Assembly: GCF_022698145.1 (NCBI RefSeq)
Contig: NZ_JALDAX010000006.1
Span: forward strand, 1 to 64,000
DNA: 64,000 bases
Direction: 5' to 3'
Origin: Streptomyces spinosisporus
Lineage (GTDB): Bacteria; Actinomycetota; Actinomycetes; Streptomycetales; Streptomycetaceae
Part shown: piece after piece, positions 8,875 through 16,511 of the stretch
Layout of the letters: each line of letters starts with the position of its first letter
How positions within the stretch are numbered: position 1 is the first letter of the stretch
Program-made: the position numbers and the translations under genes
The notes under the pieces: model-generated
What the model saw: only the letters and a program-made list of their open reading frames with translations
Told to the model about the DNA's origin: nothing
Database searches by the model: none

Positions 8875-9651
8875 TCACTTCAGATGCCGAGTGAAGAACC
8901 CGGCCGCGTCCTCCCCCGCGTGCTGCGGGACACCCGTATGCCCGCCCATATTCGCGTGCAGGGACTTCTCCTTCGACCCGAAGGCGTCGAACAGATCCAA
9001 GGCCGCCTGCCGATCGTTTCCCTCGTCGTCCCACTGCAGCAGAACGTGCAGCGGAATGGTGACCCGGCGTGCCTCCTCGAACATGGCGCGCGGCACGAAG
9101 CTCCCGGCGAACAGACCGGCGGCCGTGATACGCGGCTCGACCACCGCCAGCCGGATGCCGATGGAGATCACTCCTCCCGAGTACCCGACCGGGCCACCGA
9201 TCTCGGGCAGTTCAAGCAGAGCGTCCAGGGCGGCCTGCCATTCCGGGACTGCCCTGTCCACGAGGGGGAGGATAAGGGCGTCGATGAGCTCGTCGCTGAT
9301 CGGCTCGCCGGCCTGCTTCGCTCGACGAAGGTCGGCACGGGCCTGCTCGGCTGCTTCCCATCGGGGTCGCTCGCCGCATCCCGGCAGCTCGATGGTGGCA
9401 GTGGCGAAGCCGTCCGCCGCGGCTTGCCGGGCCCGGCCCACGAGCCGGGGGTACATCTTGCGCAGCCCGAGTGTCGGGTGGCCGAGCAGGATCAACGGGA
9501 CCGGCGCGGACGCCGATGCAGAAGCGGACGCCGATACGGATGCGGATGCTGATGCTGATGCGGGAGTCCACAGGATGCCGGGGATCTCACCGAGGGTGAA
9601 TCCGCGCTCAAGGACACCGTCGTCGAGACGCTGCTCTGAAGTGAAGTGCAT
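8875..9651 (-). CDS. Alpha/beta hydrolase of the dienelactone hydrolase group, with a Ser-Ala insert
   Basis: This 258-residue hydrolase has VPLILLGHPTLG for the oxyanion segment, GYSGGVISIG as the nucleophile elbow and HTGVPQHAGED near the C-terminus for the His. The ATG at 9651 follows GAAAGG at 8 bases; a longer open frame upstream has no family match. Unusually, residues 32-53 are an alternating Ser-Ala run encoded by GCGGAY-type hexamers at about 9507-9568, inserted between the first strand and the core. It may flex or vary in length. The substrate is unknown. Confidence 0.75.
   Translation of the reverse strand: MHFTSEQRLDDGVLERGFTLGEIPGILWTPASASASASVSASASASASAPVPLILLGHPTLGLRKMYPRLVGRARQAAADGFATATIELPGCGERPRWEAAEQARADLRRAKQAGEPISDELIDALILPLVDRAVPEWQAALDALLELPEIGGPVGYSGGVISIGIRLAVVEPRITAAGLFAGSFVPRAMFEEARRVTIPLHVLLQWDDEGNDRQAALDLFDAFGSKEKSLHANMGGHTGVPQHAGEDAAGFFTRHLK
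9507..9568. repeat. Hexameric repeat coding for Ser-Ala
   Basis: About ten copies of a GATGCG/GACGCC-type hexamer run in phase inside the hydrolase gene and code for alternating Ser and Ala. Such repeats can expand or contract by slippage without a frameshift. Confidence 0.7.
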
Positions 9652-9962
9652 GGTCGTGCCTTTCGGGAGTGCACTGAACGGCGCTCCCGGACGACGACCT
9701 ATCGCCCGACCGTGACTCCAGAGGAGAGCACCCATGTCGATACGTTCACGGGTACCACCTCCTCCATCACTCGCACGGCCACCGGAAACGTAGCAGGGGT
9801 CGGTGCGGCCCGCCAAACAGATTTCTCGCGCGGGCTCGACAACCTCATCTCGAGGGCGGCCTCTTCAAGTGCAGTTGCGCTCGTCCGCAGGCAACCGCTA
9901 TGAGTGGTCTCCGGTTTCCTTCGTAACCCTTATTGCCGGTTTCATTCGCCGAGGGGCATGAC
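9652..9962. other. 311-base divergent intergenic stretch
   Basis: This stretch separates the divergent hydrolase and RidA genes. I found no supported gene. GAAAGG for the hydrolase and GAGGGG for the RidA gene lie at its two ends, so both promoters should be inside, but no clear pair of boxes stood out. Confidence 0.4.
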
Positions 9963-10352
9963 ATGAGTGTGCGGCACATCAATCCCGACGGGCTGCATCG
10001 CAGCCCGGCCTTCAGCCAGGCCGTCGTGGTCGAACAGCCCGCGAAGACGATCTACATCGGAGGGCAGAACGGCGTCGACGCCGAGGGCAAGGTCGTCGGC
10101 CCCACAGTCGGCGAGCAGGCCAGGCAGGCGTTTCGCAACCTCGCGACCATCCTGGAGAGCGAGGGGGCCAGCCTGGCGAACATCGTCCACTGGACCATCG
10201 CTGTGGTGGACGGCCACTCGTTCGACGAGGGTGTGGCTGCCTTCCAGGAGGTGTGGAACCGGGATGACCCGCCGCCGGCCATCACCGTCCATGTCGTAGC
10301 CGGCCTGGGCCCAGGTTTCCTCGTCGAGATCGACGCAGTAGCCGTCGTCTGA
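9963..10352 (+). CDS. RidA family protein (YjgF/YER057c/UK114)
   Basis: This 129-residue protein has the usual RidA segments: FSQAVVVEQPAKTIYIGGQNGVD, ARQAFRNLATILESEGAS, IVHWTIAVVDG and GPGFLVEIDAVAVV. Classical RidA deaminates reactive enamine intermediates and has an Arg near residue 105. Here the end reads LGPGFLVEIDAVAV, where the Arg of archetypal RidA (RVxLPxxxLVEIE) is replaced, so this is likely one of the Rid subgroups without proven deaminase activity. The ATG at 9963 follows GAGGGG at 7 bases. It stands alone between opposing genes. Confidence 0.85.
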   Translation: MSVRHINPDGLHRSPAFSQAVVVEQPAKTIYIGGQNGVDAEGKVVGPTVGEQARQAFRNLATILESEGASLANIVHWTIAVVDGHSFDEGVAAFQEVWNRDDPPPAITVHVVAGLGPGFLVEIDAVAVV

Positions 10353-10422
10353 CCCTCCCGCTTCGACGGGGACTCGTCGACTCAACAAGGCACGCAATAT
10401 GCGCCGGCCAAAGACCCTGCCT

Positions 10423-11349
10423 CTACACACCCTTCAGGACTCGATCAAGCGCCGCCCAACCCACAGGCCCCCAGTGCGATTTGCCGCCGGGAAGACCCCG
10501 ATCTCCGTTCTGTCCCATGAGCATCAGGAACAGGCTCTTCATGGCGGCCAGCCCGCGGGCACGCCGGACAGTTGCTTCGTCTGCATACGCGTACGTGTCG
10601 AAGAACCCGGAGGCCGTGCCCGCGGGCAATAGCACCCATGCGGCGGCGAGGTCCCACGCCGGATCGCCGGCGAACATGTCGCCGAAGTCGACGATGCCGG
10701 AGAGCGTTCCGTCAGAGACGACGACGTTCGCTGGATGGAGGTCGCCGTGCACCCAGACCGGCGGGCCCTCCCAGGCGTCGGCTGCAACGGCGTCGTCCCA
10801 GACGGCCCGGACGTCGACGGCGACATCGTCGAGGGCAACGGAGCGCAAGAAGTTCTCAAAGCCTTCCGTGCAGTGCCGGGGATGCGCGCCACGGTCCTGC
10901 GCGATCGGTGCCTCGGCGGGAGCCTCCACGTGGAGGGCCCGTACGAAGTGCGCCAGCGTGTCGGCCGCATGGGTGCCGCGGCTGATCGAGCCGTGGTCCA
11001 GCGGTTCGCCGGGGACCCATGTCATGACGGTCCAGTGCTTGGGGAAGCGTTCCGACGGCTCGCCGTACCGCACCGGAGTCGGCACCGGGAGCGGCAGGCG
11101 CGGGGCCAGCACAGGAAGCCACCGCCGCTCCTTCAACTGGAGCTCCGGCGTGGCGTCCATACGCTGCATCCGCACGGCCAACTCGTCCCCGAGACGCCAC
11201 ATTTGGTTGCCCCAACCACCCGCCACCTCACGAATGGCAAGCCCGGCAAGGTCTGGATGTTGCTCCTGCAGCAGGTCGCGAACCAGGTCCGCGGTGATCT
11301 CGATCTCGGCGTCGGTGCCCGTGTCGGTGTCGGTGTCGGTGTCGGTCAT
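10423..11349 (-). CDS. Aminoglycoside phosphotransferase family protein
   Basis: This 308-residue protein has the complete kinase-fold signature: EVAGGWGNQMWRLG and ELAVRMQRM in the N-lobe, WTVMTWVPGEPL in the hinge, VHGDLHPANVVV as the catalytic loop and IVDFGDMFAGDPAWDLA as the metal-binding motif. It resembles the broad APH group next to MphA-type macrolide kinases, but a substrate cannot be read from the sequence. The N-terminus is an odd Thr-Asp repeat (residues 2-13) from a GACACC hexamer repeat at about 11319-11346; the true domain begins near residue 16. Confidence 0.8.
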   Translation of the reverse strand: MTDTDTDTDTGTDAEIEITADLVRDLLQEQHPDLAGLAIREVAGGWGNQMWRLGDELAVRMQRMDATPELQLKERRWLPVLAPRLPLPVPTPVRYGEPSERFPKHWTVMTWVPGEPLDHGSISRGTHAADTLAHFVRALHVEAPAEAPIAQDRGAHPRHCTEGFENFLRSVALDDVAVDVRAVWDDAVAADAWEGPPVWVHGDLHPANVVVSDGTLSGIVDFGDMFAGDPAWDLAAAWVLLPAGTASGFFDTYAYADEATVRRARGLAAMKSLFLMLMGQNGDRGLPGGKSHWGPVGWAALDRVLKGV

Positions 11350-11409
11350 GCGAAGTCACACTACTGAGGCAGCAGACGGAGCACCTTTCGCCCTACCGCA
11401 CATCGCAGT

Positions 11410-11799
11410 GTGATCCCGGGCATCAAGAGATCGTTCCTCTTGTGCGATGAGCGCCGGGCATCGTGGTTGTTCGCCGGTGGAGACGTGTACGTGAGCACGC
11501 CGGTCTGGACAACTGAAGCCGATGTTCCGCCGTGCCAACCTGACGTCGACTACTGGCAGAGCACCTACTGCCACCTCTTCGCCGCCCGCCGGCCCTGGCG
11601 ATATGGCTGTCTCGACGAGCTGCTTCGTGACGTCGCTGACGACAAGGTGGGCGGAGTCCTCGTCACCGACACTCAGTTGCGTCGCATCTACCACCCGTAC
11701 GACGGCGGCGCCGACGTCTTCCTGACCACGTCAGAGGAACGTGATCGGACCCGGGACAGGCATGCTGACTGGCTTTCCAGCCATCCATCGGGGCTTTGA
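11410..11799 (+). CDS. DUF3885 domain-containing protein, N-terminally short
   Basis: This 129-residue protein matches the C-terminal two thirds of actinobacterial DUF3885 proteins: FAGGDVYVST, RRPWRYGCLDELLRDVADD, VLVTDTQLRRIYHPYDGGAD and the end RHADWLSSHPSGL. Family members are usually nearer 200 residues and carry an N-terminal segment that is missing here. The GTG at 11410 is the only start that opens the frame. The function is unknown; the family often sits near toxin or immunity genes, but none is visible here. It may be a truncated copy. Confidence 0.65.
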   Translation: MIPGIKRSFLLCDERRASWLFAGGDVYVSTPVWTTEADVPPCQPDVDYWQSTYCHLFAARRPWRYGCLDELLRDVADDKVGGVLVTDTQLRRIYHPYDGGADVFLTTSEERDRTRDRHADWLSSHPSGL

Positions 11800-12151
11800 C
11801 GGCTCGGGGTCATCGCCCTGCCCATCGTTGCCCATCGAGGTCGCCCATGAGCTTCCAGCCGCGGCCGTGTGGCAGCGGTTCCGGGGCGTCGTAGACCTGA
11901 CGCCCCGGAACCGCTTTCATCACCTGGCCCCACCGGCGAGGCGTGCGGCCCGGCCCGTCGCCGGGCGGACAAGCAGGTCGGGCCGCCGACACATGCACGC
12001 GTGTCACCCCTACAACGACCCGGCCCGTCCAGCGGCACGGCCGCGTCAACACCGCAAGACCAGACGCACCGGAAGGCCACACGTCCTTGCTGGCCCAGAA
12101 CCTCCCCTCACTCTAGAAATGTCTCAGGGCAACTGAGTCCGGAAAGAGCAG
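11800..12151. other. 352-base stretch with a strong hairpin
   Basis: No supported gene. It contains the perfect hairpin at 11875-11914 and then the leader of the carboxylesterase gene. The remaining bases show no coding pattern that I trust. Confidence 0.5.
11875..11914. terminator. Perfect 16-base-pair hairpin
   Basis: GCGGTTCCGGGGCGTC at 11875-11890 is perfectly complementary to GACGCCCCGGAACCGC at 11899-11914 with an 8-base loop, followed by TTTCAT. It is 76 bases after the DUF3885 stop, and is the strongest terminator-like structure in this part of the window. Confidence 0.75.
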
Positions 12152-13621
12152 GTGAGCACGGTGACCGGCATCGAGCGCAGGGTTGTCGACACTGATCGGG
12201 GCAAGGTCAGGGGAATCGCGGAGGGCGAGGCGTTCTCCTTCCGCGGCATCCCGTACGCCGCATCACCCGTACGTGAGCTGCGGTTCGCGCCGGCGCGGCC
12301 GCACCCCGGGTGGACGGACGTGCGGGATGCGGCGCAGGCCGGCCCGTCCGTGCCGCAGGCGGCATCGCGGCTGGAGAGGGTGCAGGGTCGGCGGGTACCG
12401 GACTGGAACGAGGACGGCAGCCTGACCGTCAATGTCTTCACTCCTCGCTCCGCATTGCAGGACGGCGTGGTCCGCCCGGTCCTCGTCTGGTGGCACGGTG
12501 GCGGTTTCACCAGCGGCTCCGGTGGCTGGGACTGGTACGACGGCGCCCGCCTCGCCGCTCTGGGCGACATCGTGGTCGTAACTGCCAACTACCGTGTGGG
12601 GCCGCTGGGTTACCTCTATCTGCCCGAGATCGGTGCCGCCAACCTCGGCTGCCAGGACCAGGCTGCCGTTCTGCGCTGGGTCAGGGACAACATCGCCTCT
12701 TTCGGCGGAGATCCGCGCGCTGTCACAGTCGGCGGGCAGTCCGCCGGCGCCTACTCCTCCCTGATGCTCGCCCTCGATCCCGCGACGAACGCCTCCATCA
12801 CCCAGGTGTTGCTGGAGAGCGGCCCCTTCGGCCTGGCCCCGCAGGACCAACATCAGGCCACCGCGAACGCTGCCGCCTTTCTGCGCCTGCTCGACATCCC
12901 CGACAGCACCGACTACGGGAAGGCTCTGCGCGCCCTGCCCGCCGGGCAGTTGGTGGACGCCTACGGCCGACTCGCGGCGCAGCTCGCCGCTCCGGGCAAC
13001 ACAGCCCCACCGATGTACCCGGTCCTCGGCGCCCCAGGCATGCCGCGCACTCGGCAACAGGCGCTCACGGAGGGGTACTTGGAGGGCATGCCGCTGCTGA
13101 TCGGCACCACACGCGACGAGACTACGGCCTTCTTCGCCTTCGACCCGCGCATCCAGAACCTCACGCCGGACACCGCCGTGCAGGTGCTTACCGCCCAACT
13201 CGGCCCACAGGCCGCCAAGGACGTCTACGAGCGGCACGCCGCCCGGCTCCCGCAGGCAACACCGGCGCAGATCTTCATCGCGGTACAGACCGAAGGGCTC
13301 TTCCGCGACGGCTCGTTGGAGATTGCCGACCATCATGCTGCCGAAGGCAACACCACTTACGTCTACCAGTTCGACTACGGCTCCGCCGACGACCCGTACG
13401 CGCTGGGCGCCACCCACTGCGCCGAACTGCCCTTCCTCTTCAACACCTTCGACGCCTACCCCGACAGCCCCATCCTCGCCGGAGCCGACGCCTGCGATGC
13501 CCAGCGCGCCCTGGGCCGCGAATTCGCCACCGCCGTAGCCGAGTTCGTCGCCACCGGATCGTGCAGCGGCTGGCCTCCCTACGCCTCCGCAGCCGCGACC
13601 CGGATCCGTCATTTCGGGTAG
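12152..13621 (+). CDS. Type B carboxylesterase
   Basis: This 489-residue protein is a complete type B carboxylesterase. HGGGF at residues 115-119 forms the oxyanion hole, GGQSAGA contains the nucleophile Ser198, GTTRDETTAFF contains the acid Glu, and GATHCAELPFLF holds the His. No signal peptide is present, so it is probably cytoplasmic. Such enzymes hydrolyse esters of xenobiotics, lipids or metabolites (para-nitrobenzyl esterase type). It starts at a GTG. It lies 116 bases from the end of the converging TetR gene, and no other gene seems tied to it. Confidence 0.9.
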   Translation: MSTVTGIERRVVDTDRGKVRGIAEGEAFSFRGIPYAASPVRELRFAPARPHPGWTDVRDAAQAGPSVPQAASRLERVQGRRVPDWNEDGSLTVNVFTPRSALQDGVVRPVLVWWHGGGFTSGSGGWDWYDGARLAALGDIVVVTANYRVGPLGYLYLPEIGAANLGCQDQAAVLRWVRDNIASFGGDPRAVTVGGQSAGAYSSLMLALDPATNASITQVLLESGPFGLAPQDQHQATANAAAFLRLLDIPDSTDYGKALRALPAGQLVDAYGRLAAQLAAPGNTAPPMYPVLGAPGMPRTRQQALTEGYLEGMPLLIGTTRDETTAFFAFDPRIQNLTPDTAVQVLTAQLGPQAAKDVYERHAARLPQATPAQIFIAVQTEGLFRDGSLEIADHHAAEGNTTYVYQFDYGSADDPYALGATHCAELPFLFNTFDAYPDSPILAGADACDAQRALGREFATAVAEFVATGSCSGWPPYASAAATRIRHFG

Positions 13622-13737
13622 CCCAGGCGAACTGCTGCGAAGCGCAGCCTCGCAACCCCACCCTGTCCCGTCCCGCCACCCGTCGCGCGATCGCCGACGC
13701 CCCGCACCCGCACCCGCACCCGCAGGACACCGACCAT

Positions 13738-14370
13738 TCAGCCCCGAGTCGTATGCGCCGCAATGTGAGCGAGCATCGCGTCCAACGCCACCTCCAACGG
13801 CCTGACCTCACGCTGTAGTTGAGTCAGCAGAAGACCGCCCTGGAGCGCGGCCAAGGTGGCGAGGGCGAGCTCTTCGGGGTCGCCGTCGAGTTCGCCTCGG
13901 TCATGCATGGCCTGCAGACCGGAGCGGATGGCCGCCTCCCAGCGGACGAATCCGCTGGCCGCAGCGAGCCGGGCCTCTGGGTTCGTCTCGGCCACCTCGC
14001 TGCCCAGGGAGCCGATCGGGCAGCCGCCGCGGCACTGCAGCCGCAGCTGGTACTCGACCAGGGCGTCCCGCCAGCGCCGTAGACCCTCCATCGTGTCCAG
14101 CTCGGCGAACAGCGGCTCCTGCATGTCCAGCACCGACTGCGTCTGGTACTCGATCACGGCCAGGAGCAGTTCCTGCTTGTCCGAGAAGTAGTGGTAGACC
14201 TGCGAGCTGCTGACCCCGGCCGCGGCCCGCACGTCCTCAAGGGTCGCCTCCGTCACGCCCCGCTCGTACATGAGCTGCGCGGCCGCCGCGACGATCCGCC
14301 GGCGTGTCTCCTGCCCCTTGCGGGTCAGCTTGCGCTCCGGCCGCCGCCCTGCCTCAGTCCGGGTTCCCAT
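13738..14370 (-). CDS. TetR/AcrR family repressor
   Basis: This 210-residue regulator has the N-terminal helix-turn-helix TLEDVRAAAGVSSSQVYHYFSDKQELL and a ligand domain of the TetR_C_6-like type with CRGGCPIGSLGSEVAE. I chose the ATG at 14370 because it places the DNA-binding domain at the usual distance and the longer frame from 14436 would run across both operator copies. It is divergent from the short-chain dehydrogenase, and the two operator-like palindromes at 14392 and 14425 lie between them, so it most likely represses both its own gene and the dehydrogenase gene. Confidence 0.85.
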   Translation of the reverse strand: MGTRTEAGRRPERKLTRKGQETRRRIVAAAAQLMYERGVTEATLEDVRAAAGVSSSQVYHYFSDKQELLLAVIEYQTQSVLDMQEPLFAELDTMEGLRRWRDALVEYQLRLQCRGGCPIGSLGSEVAETNPEARLAAASGFVRWEAAIRSGLQAMHDRGELDGDPEELALATLAALQGGLLLTQLQREVRPLEVALDAMLAHIAAHTTRG

Positions 14371-14391
14371 GGCCGCCAGGCTAGCAGATTT

Positions 14392-14407
14392 TGGATTGGA
14401 CAACCCA
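14392..14407. promoter_or_regulatory. Operator-like palindrome 1 (TetR/dehydrogenase)
   Basis: TGGATTGGACAACCCA is an imperfect inverted repeat and matches the second site at 14425 at 12 of 16 positions (shared pattern TGGnTYGnnCAACCCA). Centres are 33 bases apart, about three helical turns, so two repressor dimers could bind the same face. Confidence 0.6.
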
Positions 14408-14424
14408 TTTTTCAGCGAGCATTG

Positions 14425-14440
14425 TGGGTCGCGCAACCCA
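14425..14440. promoter_or_regulatory. Operator-like palindrome 2 (TetR/dehydrogenase)
   Basis: TGGGTCGCGCAACCCA is an almost perfect palindrome and the second copy of the pattern seen at 14392. It lies 33 bases before the dehydrogenase ATG, where a bound TetR protein would block that promoter. Confidence 0.6.
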
Positions 14441-14472
14441 GTCCACGGGTCAAAACTCTGGAAGGACCCAGC

Positions 14473-15207
14473 ATGGAACTCAGCAACAAGCGCGCCCTCG
14501 TCACCGGCGGGACCGGCGGCATCGGCAGCGAGACGGCCCGTCTGCTGGCCGCGGAGGGCGCCGAGGTCATCGTGTCGGGCCGCGATGCAGGACGCGGCGC
14601 GGCGACCGTGCGCTCCATCACGGACGCCGGGGGCCGGGCCCGCTTCCTCGCCGCCGACCTCACGGACCTGGACTCGCTGCGCCGTCTCGCGGAGGCGGCG
14701 GGCGACGTGGACGTACTGGTCAACAACGCGGCGATCTTCCCCGGCGCACCGACCGTCGACCAGGACGTCGACACCTTCGACACCGCGCTCGCGGCCAACA
14801 TCCGCGCGCCGTACTTCCTCACCGCGGCGCTGGCCCCCGCCATGATCGCCAAGGGTGCCGGCAGCATCGTCAACGTCAGCACCATGGCGGCCCGGATCGG
14901 CGTGCCGGGGCTCTCCCTCTACAGCGCGACGAAGGCGGCGCTGGAATCGCTGACCCGCACCTGGGCGGTCGAGTTCAGCCCGGCCGGGGTTCGCGTGAAC
15001 ACCGTCGCCCCCGGTCCCACCCGCACCGACATGGTGCTCGGCACGGTGGGCGAGGAAGGCGCCGAGCAGTTCGCCAAGACCACCATCCTCGGGCGGCTCG
15101 CCACCCCGCGCGAGATCGCGGAGGTGATCCTCTTCCTGGCCACGGAGCGCTCCGCCTACCTCACCGGCGCCACCATCGCCGCCGACGCCGGCCGCACCGC
15201 GGCATAG
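14473..15207 (+). CDS. Short-chain dehydrogenase/reductase
   Basis: This 244-residue SDR enzyme has the nucleotide-binding motif TGGTGGIG at residues 11-18, the NNAA structural motif near 84-87 and the catalytic residues Ser136, Tyr150 and Lys154 (YSATK). It ends with YLTGATIAADAG, normal for classical SDRs. The Arg of GRDAG after the second strand suggests NADPH preference. The ATG at 14473 follows GGAAGGA at about 6 bases. It faces the TetR gene and is probably its main target; the substrate is unknown. Confidence 0.9.
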   Translation: MELSNKRALVTGGTGGIGSETARLLAAEGAEVIVSGRDAGRGAATVRSITDAGGRARFLAADLTDLDSLRRLAEAAGDVDVLVNNAAIFPGAPTVDQDVDTFDTALAANIRAPYFLTAALAPAMIAKGAGSIVNVSTMAARIGVPGLSLYSATKAALESLTRTWAVEFSPAGVRVNTVAPGPTRTDMVLGTVGEEGAEQFAKTTILGRLATPREIAEVILFLATERSAYLTGATIAADAGRTAA

Positions 15208-15236
15208 GTCTCCCCCACGGCATAGGTCTCCCCCAC
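15199..15236. repeat. Short tandem repeat at the dehydrogenase stop
   Basis: GGCATAGGTCTCCCCCAC occurs twice in tandem around 15200-15236; the first copy contains the TAG stop of the dehydrogenase gene. It looks like a recent small duplication without an effect on the protein. Confidence 0.55.
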
Positions 15237-15241
15237 GCCGC

Positions 15242-15278
15242 CCCCGGGAACTGGCGGATCAACACCCCGTTCCCGGGG
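15242..15278. terminator. Hairpin after the dehydrogenase gene
   Basis: CCCCGGGAAC at 15242-15251 is perfectly complementary to GTTCCCGGGG at 15269-15278 with a 17-base loop, 35 bases after the dehydrogenase stop. Confidence 0.55.
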
Positions 15279-15424
15279 CGGCGGGCGTGGGAGCGCCCAC
15301 GGCCGCGTACCCACGACCGAACACGTCGTCCTGCACCACACCCACCCGGCGTATGTCGCGTCCGCTCCCGGGACCGTGAGAAATTCGCCGCTCGGGCGCC
15401 GGAGGCGGCGGCTAGCCTCGGACC

Positions 15425-16335
15425 ATGAGCCAGGACAGGATGCAGGCGCACATGACCCGGCCGCCCCGGCCGCCCCAGTCGCCCCGGTCGCCGCTCTTCT
15501 GTGATGTAGCCCTGGCGCACCGCATCGAACGCGTCGAGGCTCAGCTGATGGCCGCGGCGACAGAAGCCGCCTGTCGGCGGCGTGCGGACAACGGCGGATT
15601 CGTGGTGCCGGTGGCCGGTGGAACGGCCACGTTCGCCGAGGACGGCTCGCCCTTCAACAAGGTCGCCGGGCTCGGATTCGACGGCGTGCCCGACGCGTCC
15701 GTGCTCGACGACATCGAGCGGGCCTTCGCCGAGCGCGGTGCTCCAGCACAGGCGGAGGTCTCGGCACTGGCCGACCCCGGGATCGGCGCTCTGCTGACCG
15801 GACGCGGATACCGGCTGACCTCGTTCGAGACGTGCTCGGACGCGCACTCGACGGCGCGCACGCATCAGCGACTCCCTCAGGGATCGATGTGCGCGTGTGC
15901 CGCGACGACGAGCTCGACGCGTGGCTGGACGTGGTGGCCGACGGCTTCGCCCATCCCGACACCCAAGGCGTCCCCACGCACGAGGACTTCCCGCGGGATG
16001 TGCTGGCCCATGCCGAGCGGGACTTCGCCGCGGCCGGTGTGGTGCACTACATCGCCCTGCGCGACGGCAGCGCGGCCGGCGGCGGCAGTCTGCGCACAGC
16101 GGACGGTGTCGCCCAGCTCACCGGAGCGGCGACCGCCCCCGCGCACCGCCGCCACGGCGTACAGACGGCCCTGCTCTCGACCCGTCTCACCGACGCCGCG
16201 GCCGCCGGTTGCGACATCGCCGTAGTGACCACCCAACCGGGTTCCAAGTCACAACAGAACGTGCAGCGACACGGTTTCCACCTGCTGTACACCCGTGCCG
16301 TGCTGGTGAAGCAGCACCACCAACCGACACCATGA
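15425..16335 (+). pseudogene. Frameshifted GNAT family N-acetyltransferase
   Basis: The frame from 15425 codes for the N-terminal half (FCDVALAHRIERVEAQLM, FVVPVAGGTATFAEDGSPFNKVAGLG) up to YRLTSFE, then becomes nonsense. A second frame, in register from about 15830, continues with LGRALDGAHASATPSGIDV and the full acetyltransferase half, including AAGGGSLRTADGVAQLTGAAT and HRRHGVQTALL, to a stop at 16335. A single missing base at GAG-ACG-TGC (about 15828-15831) explains the break: one extra A would restore the Glu-Asn-Val order. It is either a broken gene or a sequencing error. Confidence 0.75.
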
Positions 16336-16428
16336 CCCGCCCCACCTCTCGCCACCGAAGCTCCCGAGCACCCGAGCGCCAGACATGACGCCCCCGGAGC
16401 CCCGCCCAGCGGATACCTTCGCCGCCCG

Positions 16429-16457
16429 TTGACGGACCAACCGCGGCTGCCTACCGT
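16429..16457 (+). promoter_or_regulatory. Promoter of the U32-like gene
   Basis: TTGACG at 16429-16434 and TACCGT at 16452-16457 are separated by exactly 17 bases, a good housekeeping-sigma promoter. Transcription should start near 16464, just ahead of the palindrome at 16470-16490. Confidence 0.6.
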
Positions 16458-16469
16458 CCAAGCGCAGCG

Positions 16470-16490
16470 ATGTCGAACAAAGTTCGACAT
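16470..16490. promoter_or_regulatory. Perfect 21-base palindromic operator
   Basis: ATGTCGAAC-AAA-GTTCGACAT is a perfect inverted repeat of 9 bases around a 3-base spacer, at about +7 to +27 of the predicted transcript. Its core CGAAC-N3-GTTCG recurs at 17651 after the promoter of the transporter operon. A repressor bound here would block elongation. Confidence 0.7.
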
Positions 16491-16511
16491 ATCGATCGGA
16501 AGAAGGTCCCG

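Noticed and set aside
10423-11349. Calling the phosphotransferase a defined antibiotic-resistance gene
   Set aside because: The fold is clear but it covers many substrates; no residue pattern points to a particular drug.
16470-16490. LexA (SOS) box
   Set aside because: The halves TCGAAC and GTTCGA match the actinobacterial box, but the spacer is 3 bases and the known site needs 4; the neighbouring genes are not repair genes.
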